A stretch of 64,000 nucleotides of DNA from Heliopora coerulea (taxonomy: Eukaryota > Cnidaria > Anthozoa > Scleralcyonacea > Helioporidae), in the NCBI GenBank assembly GCA_030142905.1, contig JASJOG010000062.1:496001-560000 (forward strand). Direction: 5' to 3'. The notes below the pieces were generated by a model. That model ran no database searches and had not been told where the DNA came from. It saw only the letters and a program-made list of their open reading frames with translations. Shown here piece by piece: positions 31,974-42,376 of this stretch; within the stretch, counting starts at the first letter, position 1; every line of letters begins with the position of its first letter. Position numbers and translations under genes: made by a program.

Positions 31974-34065
31974 TAGGGCTTTCCACAAGTTGCCCAAGAT
32001 TTTCCAGAAAGTTGCCCGTAATTCCTCAAAAACTTGCTCAAAAGTTGCTCAAAAACACTAGAAAGTTGTTTTTTCTGTAACGAAAGTTGTTCTCTTCCTT
32101 TATTTGGTATGAAGCAAAAATATGCAAATTATACAACAAATGTAAGATTTCTAAGCATTTTCGTGCAATTTTGCGGTGTAACCAGCGTTGCTAAATAACT
32201 TTCTTCTCATTTAAAACCAAAAAATGTACTTATAAGTGTTAATCCAACTTTTGTTTTACCAGTACATAGAGTTACACATCATTTCAAAGGCACTGACTGG
32301 CAACAAAAACTCAACGTTTATCTGCCTAGATGTGAGCAATCTTTTATCACACGTATGAAGAGATAACTTATTTAGTGGCTCTCAAATAAATGTTGTCTTG
32401 AATGTTTCTCCCTTATGCATGGCTTTGTAAACAACAACACTGACATGTAGCTCATCAAGGTAAGATACATCGCTTGTTTCCAATATACCTCAGCATGACC
32501 GATGCCTCAACGGTTTCTTCTAATGCTGCATCCTGCTGCTTTGAAAACGTATTCTGAAGGATACTAAAGACACGTTCCGCTGAGGCTGAGCTTGGTTGAG
32601 TCAGCAAAATCTTCTTTACAGCTGCTGACCAGTTTGGAAGAGCCCGTTCTTGTCTTGACCACCACTGCACTTTTCCCTCTTCTGATTCGACAACTGCACC
32701 AATCAGCAACGGCAAGATAGTGAGGAAGCTCATGTAGAAACCCGGTAATTGTAGTATCATTGTTCAGAAAGGAAAAATGCTTTAACTCCTCAACTGAAGC
32801 AGCAGTGGGGTGTAGTGTCTGTACTTGCACTGGACAGCACAATGTGGCAGCTCGGAATGCACGTACCGTTGTATGGAATTCGCCACTGAATCTGTGCTGA
32901 TAAAACCTGAACCCTGGGCTTATGTAAGCCTTGCCATGAGCAACAAGCTGGTTATACAGTGGCAAATTCCCACCAGCACGCTCACGAGCTTTTGCCTCAG
33001 TGTTGGGATGAGATTCCACAGCTACTGCATGGGCTAATGCAGATAATCGCTCAATATCAAGCATTGGATTAGACGCTGATCAAGCTGTTCTGCATTCATA
33101 CTTCTTGCCAGAACCTCTAGCTTCACAAGCTTCTTATGTATAAGCCACTGGTTATCAATAAAGCGCACCACAATAGCTAAAGCCTCCCCAAGCCTAGTGC
33201 TTCCATCAAAAATAACTGAAAAACTATCAGTTGTAGCAATTTCAGATTCAACACAATCCTTCTCTCTCTTGAGAATCAGATGGATGAGTTCTGTCAAATG
33301 ACTTGAGGATGTCAGACGGTGGCCATATTTTTCAAGAAATGGTCTCAGATTGTCAACTTTCGATATGGGTATTCCTGTAGTCAGCAAAGACTCCACAAGC
33401 TCGTATCGATACAGTCTCATATCTTTGGGTAATGTTGATCCTTTGGGATTCATTTGTTCGTCGTTTCTTTTCATCAAGTCAACAATACTCTGGTCTTTTT
33501 TCTTGCTTTTTTTCAATAACTTCCTTTGACTTAATGTTTCTGGGATGCAATGTGCTTACTAACAGAGCTTTTCTTTTTGGACATGTTTTCTTGCAAGCGT
33601 CACATCTGAGTTTACCCGACACCACAGTAAGATGCTCTCCTTTGATCTGATTTAATCTATCCCAAGCACTCACATTTGGATCGGCTGTGCCGCGGACATT
33701 TCGCTTCTTTTCAGCTGGATTTGTCTGCACTTTGCATTTTCTTGAAATGGCCGCTTTCGCTGGAGTACTAAGCTTTGCTTCTGCTTCAGTTGTTACCCTC
33801 AAAGGATTTGAAGGACCTTCTTCGCCTGATTCACTCGAGCATGAATATTCGTCTGCCATTTTGAATTTTCTTTAAAAAACCGCTGGCCAGCCTAGTAAGA
33901 CCAAATTCCCTTTTGCACAGGAAATAAAGTCTAAGAACTACCACTGTGAAATAAGGAATCAAGACCAATTTAACTACTCAAAGGCCAAAGCTGCTCCTAT
34001 TTCTCAAAATAGGTAGAGATTGCTCAGAATGCAAAACGTTGCCGAGCAACTTGTGGAAAGCCCTA
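31974..34065 (-). mobile_element. hAT DNA transposon with TIRs and 8-bp target duplication
   Basis: The 2,092-bp element has terminal inverted repeats that start TAGGGCTTTCCACAAGTTGC at both ends (31974-31993, and inverted at 34046-34065), identical over 20 bases. It is flanked by a perfect 8-bp duplication AATAGGGT (31966-31973 and 34066-34073), the hAT signature. Subterminal GTTGC(T/C)C repeats recur at 31990-32070, as expected for transposase binding sites. The minus-strand transposase gene inside is broken and shortened, so the copy is not autonomous. Confidence 0.95.
32455..33859 (-). pseudogene. hAT transposase, frameshifted and internally deleted
   Basis: The start ATG is at 33857-33859 (minus). 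A BED-type zinc-finger-like segment (LRCDACKKTCPK…STLHPRNIKS) lies near 33620-33530. A frameshift in an A-rich run near 33500 moves the frame; the next part (33516-33034) includes PISKVDNLRPFLEKYG and FSVIFDGSTRLGEAL, a catalytic-Asp-like segment. Near 33060-33035 the frame changes again where the rest of the catalytic core should be, and the sequence jumps to MLDIERLSALAHAV. After a last frame change the C-terminal hAT dimerisation block follows (LLTQPSSASAERVFSIL, about 32620-32570). hAT transposases are usually 600-700 residues; about 450 remain here. Confidence 0.88.
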
Positions 34066-34073
34066 AATAGGGT

Positions 34074-34546
34074 TCTCACTAAATCACATCGACCTAAACC
34101 AGGCCAGCCAAAAATTGACCATCGATAACTCTGAAAATAATCCAAACCGAATATAAGCCTTACCCTAACCGTTACTCTAGTTTAATCTGAAACTTGACCT
34201 ACGTCTATCCCTAAAACAAGTAAAAGAAAGTAAAATTACGAATGTTGTTAATCCGGTTTAAATGGATGATATCAAGCGTTTTTCTTAAAAGTAGACTGGA
34301 GAGACAAGGAAGAACACTGAGGAGCAGTGAGCTTGTAGTTTTACCAATTAAATTGTTGGTTTATTCTTCAGATTTAGAATTGACGAGCCTGAAAACTAAG
34401 TTCTAGACGAGGTATAAGCTCGAACAAGTTCATGCTTTGACCATTAGCGTCGAGAAGGGGGGTAGGGGGAGTACTTGCCCCATGGCCTGGGCCCAGAAAG
34501 TTGGCCCCTAAAATTTTTAACACGCTTCACCTTGATTTTTTTCAAG
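34074..34546. other. No recognised gene
   Basis: Spacer between the hAT element and PLE1. A G-rich then GGCCC-rich stretch (34455-34510) resembles common transposon termini, but no partner end was found. Confidence 0.4.
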
Positions 34547-34585
34547 TAAATACGAATGCAAATATGCGCGGTCAGGTGGAGGCAT

Positions 34586-34953
34586 AATGATTGGAGACGT
34601 TCTCTGACCAAAATTATAATTTATTTCGACGAGCTTTCGGCCACTAGACTGTGGTCTTCGACAGGTACATGACTATAGAAAATTGCAAGCTTATATACTA
34701 TTCTAATGGGATGACATCACCGATAAAGAAATTTAAGTTATTTACATGAAACAGATTAGATAGTAATTAGTGGCGGCAGTGTTTCTTTGTTAGCTGAGTG
34801 TATTGTTTAGGTGATGGCATTGCATTGTTGTCAGCGTCTTTTGTTGTTTCCGTGTGCCATGATTCCAATGTTTTCCTTATTCTGAAATTTCCTCTGTCAA
34901 TAATTTCCCCCTTTTCAAAGTCAACTTTATGTCCATTTTTCCAAGCATGAGAA
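34586..34953 (-). repeat. PLE1 left terminal repeat (inverted copy of the 3' end)
   Basis: Reverse complement of 37079-37445. On the minus strand it encodes the intact C-terminal tail of the GIY-YIG protein (SHAWKNGHKVDFEKGEIIDR…, ending at TAA near 34767). The right copy has lost one A at the corresponding AAAAA run and is frameshifted. About 27 extra bases separate it from the left target duplication. Confidence 0.92.
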
Positions 34954-34969
34954 AAAAGCACTTATAAGC

Positions 34970-37261
34970 AGAAAAGCACTTATAAACTGGAAGCCCATCA
35001 CAGACACCTTCGCTTTACTCACAAAGCTATCGATAACCAATGGGTGCCAAAATCCTTACGATTCCGTTCACCGTCAAAACATCCTATTTTTCGCCGAATC
35101 ATGGAAAAAGCCAGCAAGCAATGTATGAAAGCAAGAATTTCCCTGTGTCATGAACAAATCAACAACCTAAAGAAAACCATAACAGAAACGAAATACAAAC
35201 TGAGCAACATCCTACCAAATAACACCATGGTCAATTTTTTACGTTTTCTCGCAGAAAGATCCTTCTCCGTTAAAAATACCATCAACGAACGGCATAGGAA
35301 AAAAAAACTCAAGAATTTACAGTCTGAATACAACAACTCAACTGCAGCCACTGACAAATCGAAATGGGTAGTAAACATTTCAAGCAAACCACTCACTAGT
35401 GCCGAACGTCAAATCCTAGAAAAAGGTCCCAAGTTTGCCATTACTCTGAACAATATCCCGTATAAAAACATTGTTGCTGAAATTGAAGGTGTCATTAAAG
35501 ACCTTCCTGAAGAGACCCGAGATTCGATCCGCACATCTACTGCCGACATTCTTGACAAATCACGTTTACTTGCAAGTAATACAACCCTCAAAGAGAGAAA
35601 AGCTTTAAAAGAACTTAAGAATGACAAGACTAGAGTTATCATGAAAGCTGATAAAGGTAATTGCTTCGTGGTGATGGATAGAAAAGAATATGATGAAAAG
35701 ATGAACGACTTACTGAGTGAAGAAAAAACGTATCAAAAAGAAAAAAAGCAACCATTTAAAAAGATAGAACGGGAACTAAACACCAAACTTCTTACTCTAA
35801 AACCCAAGGAAAATTAGATGAAAGGACTTACAAAAAACTACACTCCACAGACGGTTTACCACCTACAATAAGAGGATCGGTGAAGCAACACAAGCCAGGA
35901 AACCCTTTAAGACCCATCATTACAAGTATTGACTCGGCACTATGTAATACACCAAAGTACCTTACAGATACACTATCTCCGCTCCAAAATAAATATGGTT
36001 TTGCCGTTGAAAATTCCAAACAGTTCACTAACGAAATATCAGACATTGATATCACAGATGATGAAGTAATGTTGTCGTTCGACGTGATCTCTTTATTTAC
36101 CGCGATACCGGTGGAGAAGGCATGTGAAAACATGAACATTGATGACATAGTTTCACTATTAAGTTACGTTCTCTCCAACAACTACTTCATCTTCCAGGGA
36201 CAGACATACAAACAAATACATGGATGCGCCATGGGGAGCCCTGTTAGCCCGGTTGTTGCAAATCTCTGCATGGAAAGAATTGAGGAAATGGCCATCAATA
36301 CAACTCCTGTACCGCCCAAGACATGGAAACGCTTCGTAGATGGTAGTTTTTCTATCATCAAGAAGAACGCAGTTCAAACATTCCACGACACACTGAACTC
36401 AATGGACCCAAACATACAATTCACCATAGAACATGAAAACAACGACAAACTAGCATTCCTTGACACCATCATCACACGACAACACGGAAAACTCAACGTT
36501 GATGTCTACAGAAAGCCAACTCGCACAGACAGATATCTAGACTACAATTCCCACCACGAGCAGAAACGTATGATCAGCACAGCTAAAACATTGATCCACC
36601 GAGCCCTTACACTACCAAATACTCAAGAAGGAAAAACTAACGAGCTACAGCATGTCAAAAACGCCTTACGCGCAAACAGCTACCTTTTACGAACCATCAA
36701 CAACATCATAACAGATACCAAGTCAACGCACTCAACTCCTACACCTGAAGAATTGGTAGGTATGTTTTTTAAGATGGTCGACCCTACAACCCACAGAAGA
36801 TACGTAACCTTACCATATATCAAGGGCGTAACTGAGCAGCTAACCAGAACTCTCCGTCAACATGAGATAGTAGCAACCAAACCATTACGGACATTGCAAC
36901 AACACTTTCCCTCACCAAAACATAGACCCGAACTTGACAAACAGACGAATGTAATTTACAAGATTCTTTGCGCAGATTGTACCTGGTCATATATTGGAGA
37001 AACGGGAAGAGCGTTTGAAACAAGAAAAAAAGAGCATTTGAGAAATGTTAAAAATTATGCGAAAGGTTCAAACATAGCTTCTCATGCTTGGAAAATGGAC
37101 ATAAAGTTGACTTTGAAAAGGGGGAAATTATTGACAGAGGAAATTTCAGAATAAGGAAAACATTGGAATCATGGCACACGGAAACAACAAAAGACGCTGA
37201 CAACAATGCAATGCCATCACCTAAACAATACACTCAGCTAACAAAGAAACACTGCCGCCAC
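34970..37261 (+). pseudogene. Penelope-like reverse transcriptase + GIY-YIG endonuclease, inactivated
   Basis: The frame is open from about 34970. The N-terminal region (HHRHLRFTHKAIDNQWVPKS) and a Lys-rich part run to 35817, where a one-base frameshift near 35805-35815 occurs. The second frame (35820-37154) starts with KLHSTDGLPPTIRGSVKQHK, then PLRPIITS, a motif-A-like LSFDVISLFTAIP, GCAMGSPVSPVVANL (motif B) and KRFVDGSF (motif C). Motif C should read FVDD; the second aspartate is Gly (36342-36344), which removes a catalytic residue. The GIY-YIG nuclease follows (VIYKILCADCTWSYIGETGR, about 36950-37010, with FETRKKEH). A missing A near 37095 frameshifts the C-terminus. At least three lesions make it non-functional. 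Confidence 0.92.
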
Positions 37262-37445
37262 TAATTACTATCTAATCTGTTTCATGTAAATAACTTAAAT
37301 TTCTTTATCGGTGATGTCATCCCATTAGAATAGTATATAAGCTTGCAATTTTCTATAGTCATGTACCTGTCGAAGACCACAGTCTAGTGGCCGAAAGCTC
37401 GTCGAAATAAATTATAATTTTGGTCAGAGAATGTCTCCAATCATT
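37079..37445 (+). repeat. PLE1 right terminal repeat
   Basis: Contains the end of the GIY-YIG reading frame, a 3' UTR, a TATATAA box (about 37335) and the hammerhead-like motif at 37366-37405. It ends directly at the target duplication. Confidence 0.92.
37366..37405 (+). ncRNA. Hammerhead-ribozyme-like motif in PLE1 terminal repeat
   Basis: The layout is CCTGTCGAAG, a stem-loop GACCAC-AGTCTA-GTGGCC, then CGAAA and GCTCGTCG. It matches a type I hammerhead with stem II formed by GACCAC/GTGGCC and the conserved GAAA. The first core strand reads CUGUCGA instead of CUGANGA, so this copy may not cleave. An inverted duplicate lies at about 34626-34664 in the left repeat. Hammerheads in Penelope terminal repeats are established; activity here is unproven. 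Confidence 0.5.
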
Positions 37446-37456
37446 AAATACGAATG

Positions 37457-38577
37457 AATATCTAAAATAATATTTCTCTGTGACGAACTGACGACGAAGT
37501 ATTTTCTGCCACGTAAATAGCGGTTTTAAGTTTCTCAAGCCAACTTGTCAGTCAACAACTTGTGTGTGAATATGCGATCTAGCCGCAAGAGAACACTTGG
37601 TTTGACTATAAAGGTTCAAATTTCAAGATTGCGTCCGCATCCAACAGACAAAGAAGTCAAAATTAAATCAGAAAGACATAAACGGCTTTGTGAGCTTTTT
37701 TTACTTTATCACTGTTGTTTTGCTTTGAATTTATGATACTTTTTAGGTTGTTGTTTATTCAAATATGCAAAATTGAAACAAAGCAAATGAAGTGAAAATC
37801 GACTGTGTAGTGTGTAGTCTAAATTAAATTAGACATAACTCGGCGCAATTTGTCGCCCTGTCTGGATATTATATTTCATTTGTTCTTACAAGTCACAACC
37901 GGCTTCAGAGCTTTCATACAACAACGTGATCGATGTGATCAGTGATTACTGTGTAATGTCCTCTTACCAACATAAATCCGGTGCCCAAAAAAGGCGAGGG
38001 AAGCAGCAACGCGCGAATGAAGAAAAGAGAGGCTCTCGTACATTATCAGAGGCTATATTATTTGCTTTTTGTACTTTTAGTACTTCACATTTTGTAGAAC
38101 GTAACATACAAACGTAATTTCGGTGAATAAATTCATAAATATTAGGTGAAGAGACTTTTTTACATCTTTAATGTAATGAAAATGCGATGGTTTCCGTTTA
38201 GTTATTTACTTCACGATAACGCCGTTAGAACTAAAAATATTGGAGGCTTGGAGGGGCCCGCATCCAAATTTTGACCCGGGCCCGCTTTGGTTCTCGACGG
38301 CAGTGGCTTTGACTTAAAATCTGTAATCTCTCAGGATAGCGTTGAAAAATAAGAATAATCTGAGATTTCCGCACGATTTGAAACTCAAATTTTGCTCTTT
38401 TTGCCAAATAATTCATCCTTTTCTCTAGTGTAGGTCGCCAGAAACAGCTTTGACTAAAGCTGAACTATTGAGGTATGTATGGAATACTTCATGATTTATC
38501 TGGCAAAATTTTTACTCCAGTAAATTGAAAATTTTATCGTCGTACATTTTTCTAGTAAAAGGACTGGGTTTGACGCG
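37457..38577. other. No recognised gene
   Basis: Unassigned A+T-rich DNA. A GGGCCCG-containing segment at 38252-38285 resembles a transposon end but has no partner that I could find. Confidence 0.45.
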
Positions 38578-38690
38578 CATGGCGGCCTCCATATCCGCCA
38601 TCTTTGGCTTCAAAATTCCACCCTGCGTTATCGTTCCAGTCTTTTTAGAGTTCAATGTTCCAGATATGGAAGTCGAGTTCACTGGTCAAT
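38578..38690 (+). repeat. Dispersed repeat (GTTCCAGTCTTTTTAGAGTT family), longest copy
   Basis: Runs from ATGGCGGCCTCCAT through TTTGGCTTCAAAATTCCACC and the core GTTCCAGTCTTTTTAGAGTT to CCAGATATGGAAGTCGAGTT. The downstream part matches the minus strand at about 30045-30075. The open frame across it is not a gene. Confidence 0.6.
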
Positions 38691-38708
38691 CACAATTTGT
38701 CCAATATG

Positions 38709-39334
38709 CAGGGGCCGCGACACAATTTTAAAAGTGGGGAGGCCAGAATTTATCTTCAAATATGCATTTTCGCGGGATTTTCCTTGTAAAATATGAAAAA
38801 AATTAAGGGGAAAAATGACCAGATTTTATGTGTAAAAAGTGATGTATCAATTTAAACGTTTATCAAATGTACAAACACCCTGAAAATCCAAAGGCCACTA
38901 AAGCTACTACTTTTTTACTCATGTTGATATCATTCCTGTCTGTCGTAGAAGAAAACTACTTTCAGATATTCTGCATGGGAAACGAAAATGATTCTATTAA
39001 CTGTATACAAACAATAACCTGGTTTCTATCTTGCTACACTTCTTAATCCTTGCTACACACGTAGCACGTGGAAACCAAACTGTCTTTAAGAAACAGCTGG
39101 CTGTTTATATAACTGAAACTGTCTATTGTTTTGTTCTTTTTCGTGACTTTTCCAAACAGTAGAATCACAAGAGCTATAATTATCTTTTTTACACTGCTGT
39201 TCATTTTCGATAATTGTTAAGCTAATTAATAATTAATAATTAAATAATTAATAATTAATCATATAAAAACAAAACATTTCTCTGCAAAAATGGGGGTCCA
39301 TGGCCCCAGCGACCCCCCGGTGGCGCGGCCCATG
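38709..39334. mobile_element. Possible non-autonomous transposon with short imperfect TIRs
   Basis: The ends read CAGGGGCCGCGACAC (38709-38723) and, inverted, CATGGGCCGCGCCAC (39334-39320). ATATG flanks both sides (38704-38708 and 39335-39339), but a clean 8-bp duplication is not visible. The interior has no transposase-like frame and includes a TTAATAATTAA-rich stretch at 39220-39260. Confidence 0.35.
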
Positions 39335-39342
39335 ATATGGCG

Positions 39343-41637
39343 ACAATCAATTTTTCCCGGGCGGTTGAGTGACATTTACCTACAATGTCCCCTCTAGTTA
39401 ATATATGATCTCTATGAGTAAAAGGTCACCAAGATTAATCCGGGTATGTTTTCCCCCTTAATATGGAAACTTTCCCCCTAAATATGGAAGCTTTCAACTG
39501 ATCCAACGTCTTTGACCCTTACGCCCTCTCTAATTATATTTATGATTTCTGAGTCCCTGAAAGTAATTGCCTGTTTTGCCAAACGCAAAACTAACCTAAC
39601 AACAGAAGCTCCTTGGAAAGTAACCACCCGATAGCAACTGCTTAACGGAGCACAGAACTTATTATCAGTAGTAGCCGACCTTCGAACATAGTCATCTAAT
39701 TTTATTCAGGAGTCACTGTTTTAAACCGTCTTGTAACATCATCAGAGAATCAATGAATAGTAACTGTTTCCAGACTTAAAACTACAGCGGTTAACGTCAC
39801 AAAATATTAACAGGAAGTTGTTCGGTGAAAAGAAATAGGGCGAGAAAAACAATACAAAGTTAGAATGACAGGATATTTGTTGTGTAGAAATAAGACACAA
39901 TAGTTGGGAAAGGCGGAAGGATATGAGATTAAATGAGAGCAAGAGGAAAGGAACCTGTGTTCGCATTAAGGAAGGATTAAATTTGCGAATTGAAAGGATT
40001 TCCCTAATTCGAAGTTCCGAAACAGAGTTAGACGGAGGAGACCAAATAACAAAGTCATTAGGTGAAGTGGGGTGCCCCCTCTTGCAGTGATGTAATAGAA
40101 TTCAAGTAGAAGTGGGGTTGGTTGGCTTCAGACCCTTAGGTGGCATGCTTTGGAAGTAAAGTTTCGAATTCCTAAACCTCAGCAACGCATTTTTACGCAC
40201 ATTGGAGGGGACTTTTCCCTAAAGATAAATTGCTAAGACAGCGTAATATTCATAGGTTTTCGGACTTATTTTGCTGCGCTACATCAACGAATCCTATGCC
40301 TCATAATTTCTGTACCGTAATCTTCTAAATCTATTGAATATCCAAGACTGTTGCAGTCTACCGACATTGTCACTCTCTCTAGTGAAACGACGCGACACGG
40401 CGTTCGATTGAGGAATTGGTTGAACACATTCTGGCATCAGTTGGCAACATAGGGTCAAGAAAAGATTACATTTTAGACTCGATAAAGAATGAAAAAGAAC
40501 TGTGAAATAGTATGGATCAGTTTGCTTGCCAAATCATAAAAGTCATTGTCGAATAAAATTTTGACCATAATTGTATCGACTCAAGCGAAAGGCTCCATTT
40601 CAAGCTGCCTAATTACTATACTGATAGGCATGCCAACTAAAATATTAGTAAAATTCTGGTTACTCTAAAATGTGAATCCGTATTTTTTTGCGTATATATG
40701 ATGACCAGTGGTAATTGAGACCTGGCTACGGGAGGAACCGGGGTATCGTGTTCACTTATTAGTATTTTTTCGATATCTCATATTCTCTTAATAACGTAGC
40801 TGGATGATTACCGCCGGAGGGGAGGTAGTGGGGTCAAATTAACCCCGGGCCCGGAAAAAACCAAAGGGTCCGGTTGGCCGGAAAGTGCTATATTGAATTC
40901 AGACTTTTCATAACTGGAATAATGAATTATTACTCTCATGTGCCATCAGCAGATGTAAGTAAAATAAAACAATAAAACCATTTTCGCATTCCAATTTAGT
41001 GACTTACTTTATAATTTACTTTCAGTAAATATAACTAAATATGAAGGAAAGCTTGTAAACTTGCTATAAAATTTTGAGCTTGGTATTGCCTGGATTTATT
41101 AGTTTAAATTTAGAATTGCTTTACTGTTTTGTTCATTTTTGAAGTTCGTACGATGAGGCGTTAGTGCATTACCGTGAATTCGTTGGGCAATTAAACATCT
41201 GATGAAAAATTCCGGAAATTAAAGAATAAAAAGTTTCATTCTGCCCGATATTTAGTGAGTTTAGACTGTTTAGCCAAATTAATTTTCGATTGGAGGCGGT
41301 CTACCAACTTCTCTATTTCTAACGCTAAGACCTGTTTGCAGCTCTCGGTGGCCCTGGCTGAATATCTCGATGACCGCATACAATATCCCAGTACTGCATA
41401 TCTTTTTTCATTAACTAATATTCCCATGGTTTTTACCTTGAACATGGCCAATCCCTGTAACTTTTTTGCCCAGAAATCCGACTTTAGCCTTTATGCAGCC
41501 TCAGCATAACCATTAACGCGAAAACGAAAGTGAGAAATTCTTATACATTTTATAAGGGCTTGCAAAATCATAAAAATCTGAGAAGTATTATGAAGAGAAT
41601 ATTTCATGATAAACCTACATTGCTAAATTCATCTAGA
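39343..41637. other. No recognised gene
   Basis: Unassigned. Open frames at 39742-39966 (minus) and 41236-41509 (both strands) have no recognised family. Confidence 0.45.
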
Positions 41638-41715
41638 AAAGTTGACTTGAGTGGGATTCGAACTCTCATCTTCGGGTTCCCGGACCGCTGCTCTAGCAAT
41701 TGAGCTACCGAGCCA
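41638..41715 (-). repeat. tRNA-like SINE head
   Basis: The minus strand reads GGCTCGGTAGCTCAATTGCT (A box) with B box GAGTTCGAATCCCAC, giving a tRNA-length unit. The acceptor and anticodon stems do not pair properly, so it is not a functional tRNA. The same family, with the shared GACTCGAGCGGGATT-like strand, occurs at 51584-51640 and 51775-51832. A second shared segment (gcacgag…gacaacttaacgctt) follows at about 41960-42003 and 51670-51710. Confidence 0.65.
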
Positions 41716-41789
41716 ACTGGGAACAGTATGCTCCTTTAACCATTTCCTGTCCAACAGGTCGCCCCTTGACGTTACACGGGACGATTTTT

Positions 41790-41885
41790 AACTACGATTT
41801 TTAACGCAACATTGTTGCACAAAAATCGACGCGTGTAACATGGTGTTTGGCAGCGATTTTTAACGCAACAATGACTGCGGCAACG
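41790..41885. repeat. Short repeats of CGATTTTTAACGCAAC
   Basis: Two copies of cgatttttaacgcaac(a) lie at about 41800-41816 and 41854-41870, with further gattttta and aaaatcg segments in both orientations. This is probably the end of a small MITE. Confidence 0.45.
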
Positions 41886-42179
41886 TTTTGCATAACTTTG
41901 AAATAGCCAGAGTAAAATACCAAAGTCGGGTATGGACCTAAAAGGGTTAATTCATTTTAAGTGCACGAGAGATTTTCTTGACAACTTAACGCTTTTTATC
42001 CGTGAAGATTTGCAATATAGACTTATCATGGAATATTCTATTCACATTACCTTGAGGATGATTCTGAAACTGAGAAGTAACGTAACAATCTTTCCGCGGG
42101 TCCCGTTCAACCAATTATTGTAAATCATCCTCAATAACACTAAATGTTAAGCGGACTTGAACGTTTTGAAGAAGCACAA

Positions 42180-42376
42180 TAAAGGCCCATTTACAAGATA
42201 CGATTGTCGTATACGATTGTTCGTTTTGCGATATGGAATGTTGTCTCAGAGGCACAATTCCTGTTTTTTATTGGCTTACTAAAGTAGCAACACTTCCGGA
42301 TGACTCTAATGAGTTAAACGGATACATCAGAACGTAAAATCGTGTACGACAACCGTACTGTGTAAATGATCCCTAA
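42180..42376. mobile_element. MITE-like element with ~40-bp TIRs
   Basis: The left end (42180-42220: taaaggcccatttac…tacgattgtcgtatacgatt) and the inverted right end (42332-42376) match, with substitutions and a small indel. The ~110-base interior is non-coding. The total is about 197 bp. Confidence 0.65.

Larger units (their letters stand above)
34547..37456 (+). mobile_element. Penelope-like element PLE1 with inverted terminal repeats and 12-bp target duplication
   Basis: The element is flanked by a perfect 12-bp duplication TAAATACGAATG (34547-34558 and 37445-37456). Its two ends are inverted copies of each other: 34586-34953 and 37079-37445, about 367 bp, with few differences. Between them lies a Penelope-type ORF with reverse transcriptase and GIY-YIG endonuclease. 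Each terminal repeat carries a TATA box, a hammerhead-like motif and the 3' end of the nuclease reading frame. The left copy is therefore an inverted copy of the element's own 3' end, a known Penelope arrangement. The copy is inactivated (see the ORF). Confidence 0.93.

Noticed and set aside
41638..41715. tRNA gene on the minus strand
   Set aside because: Length and boxes fit, but the acceptor stem is not complementary and the anticodon stem has only about three pairs.
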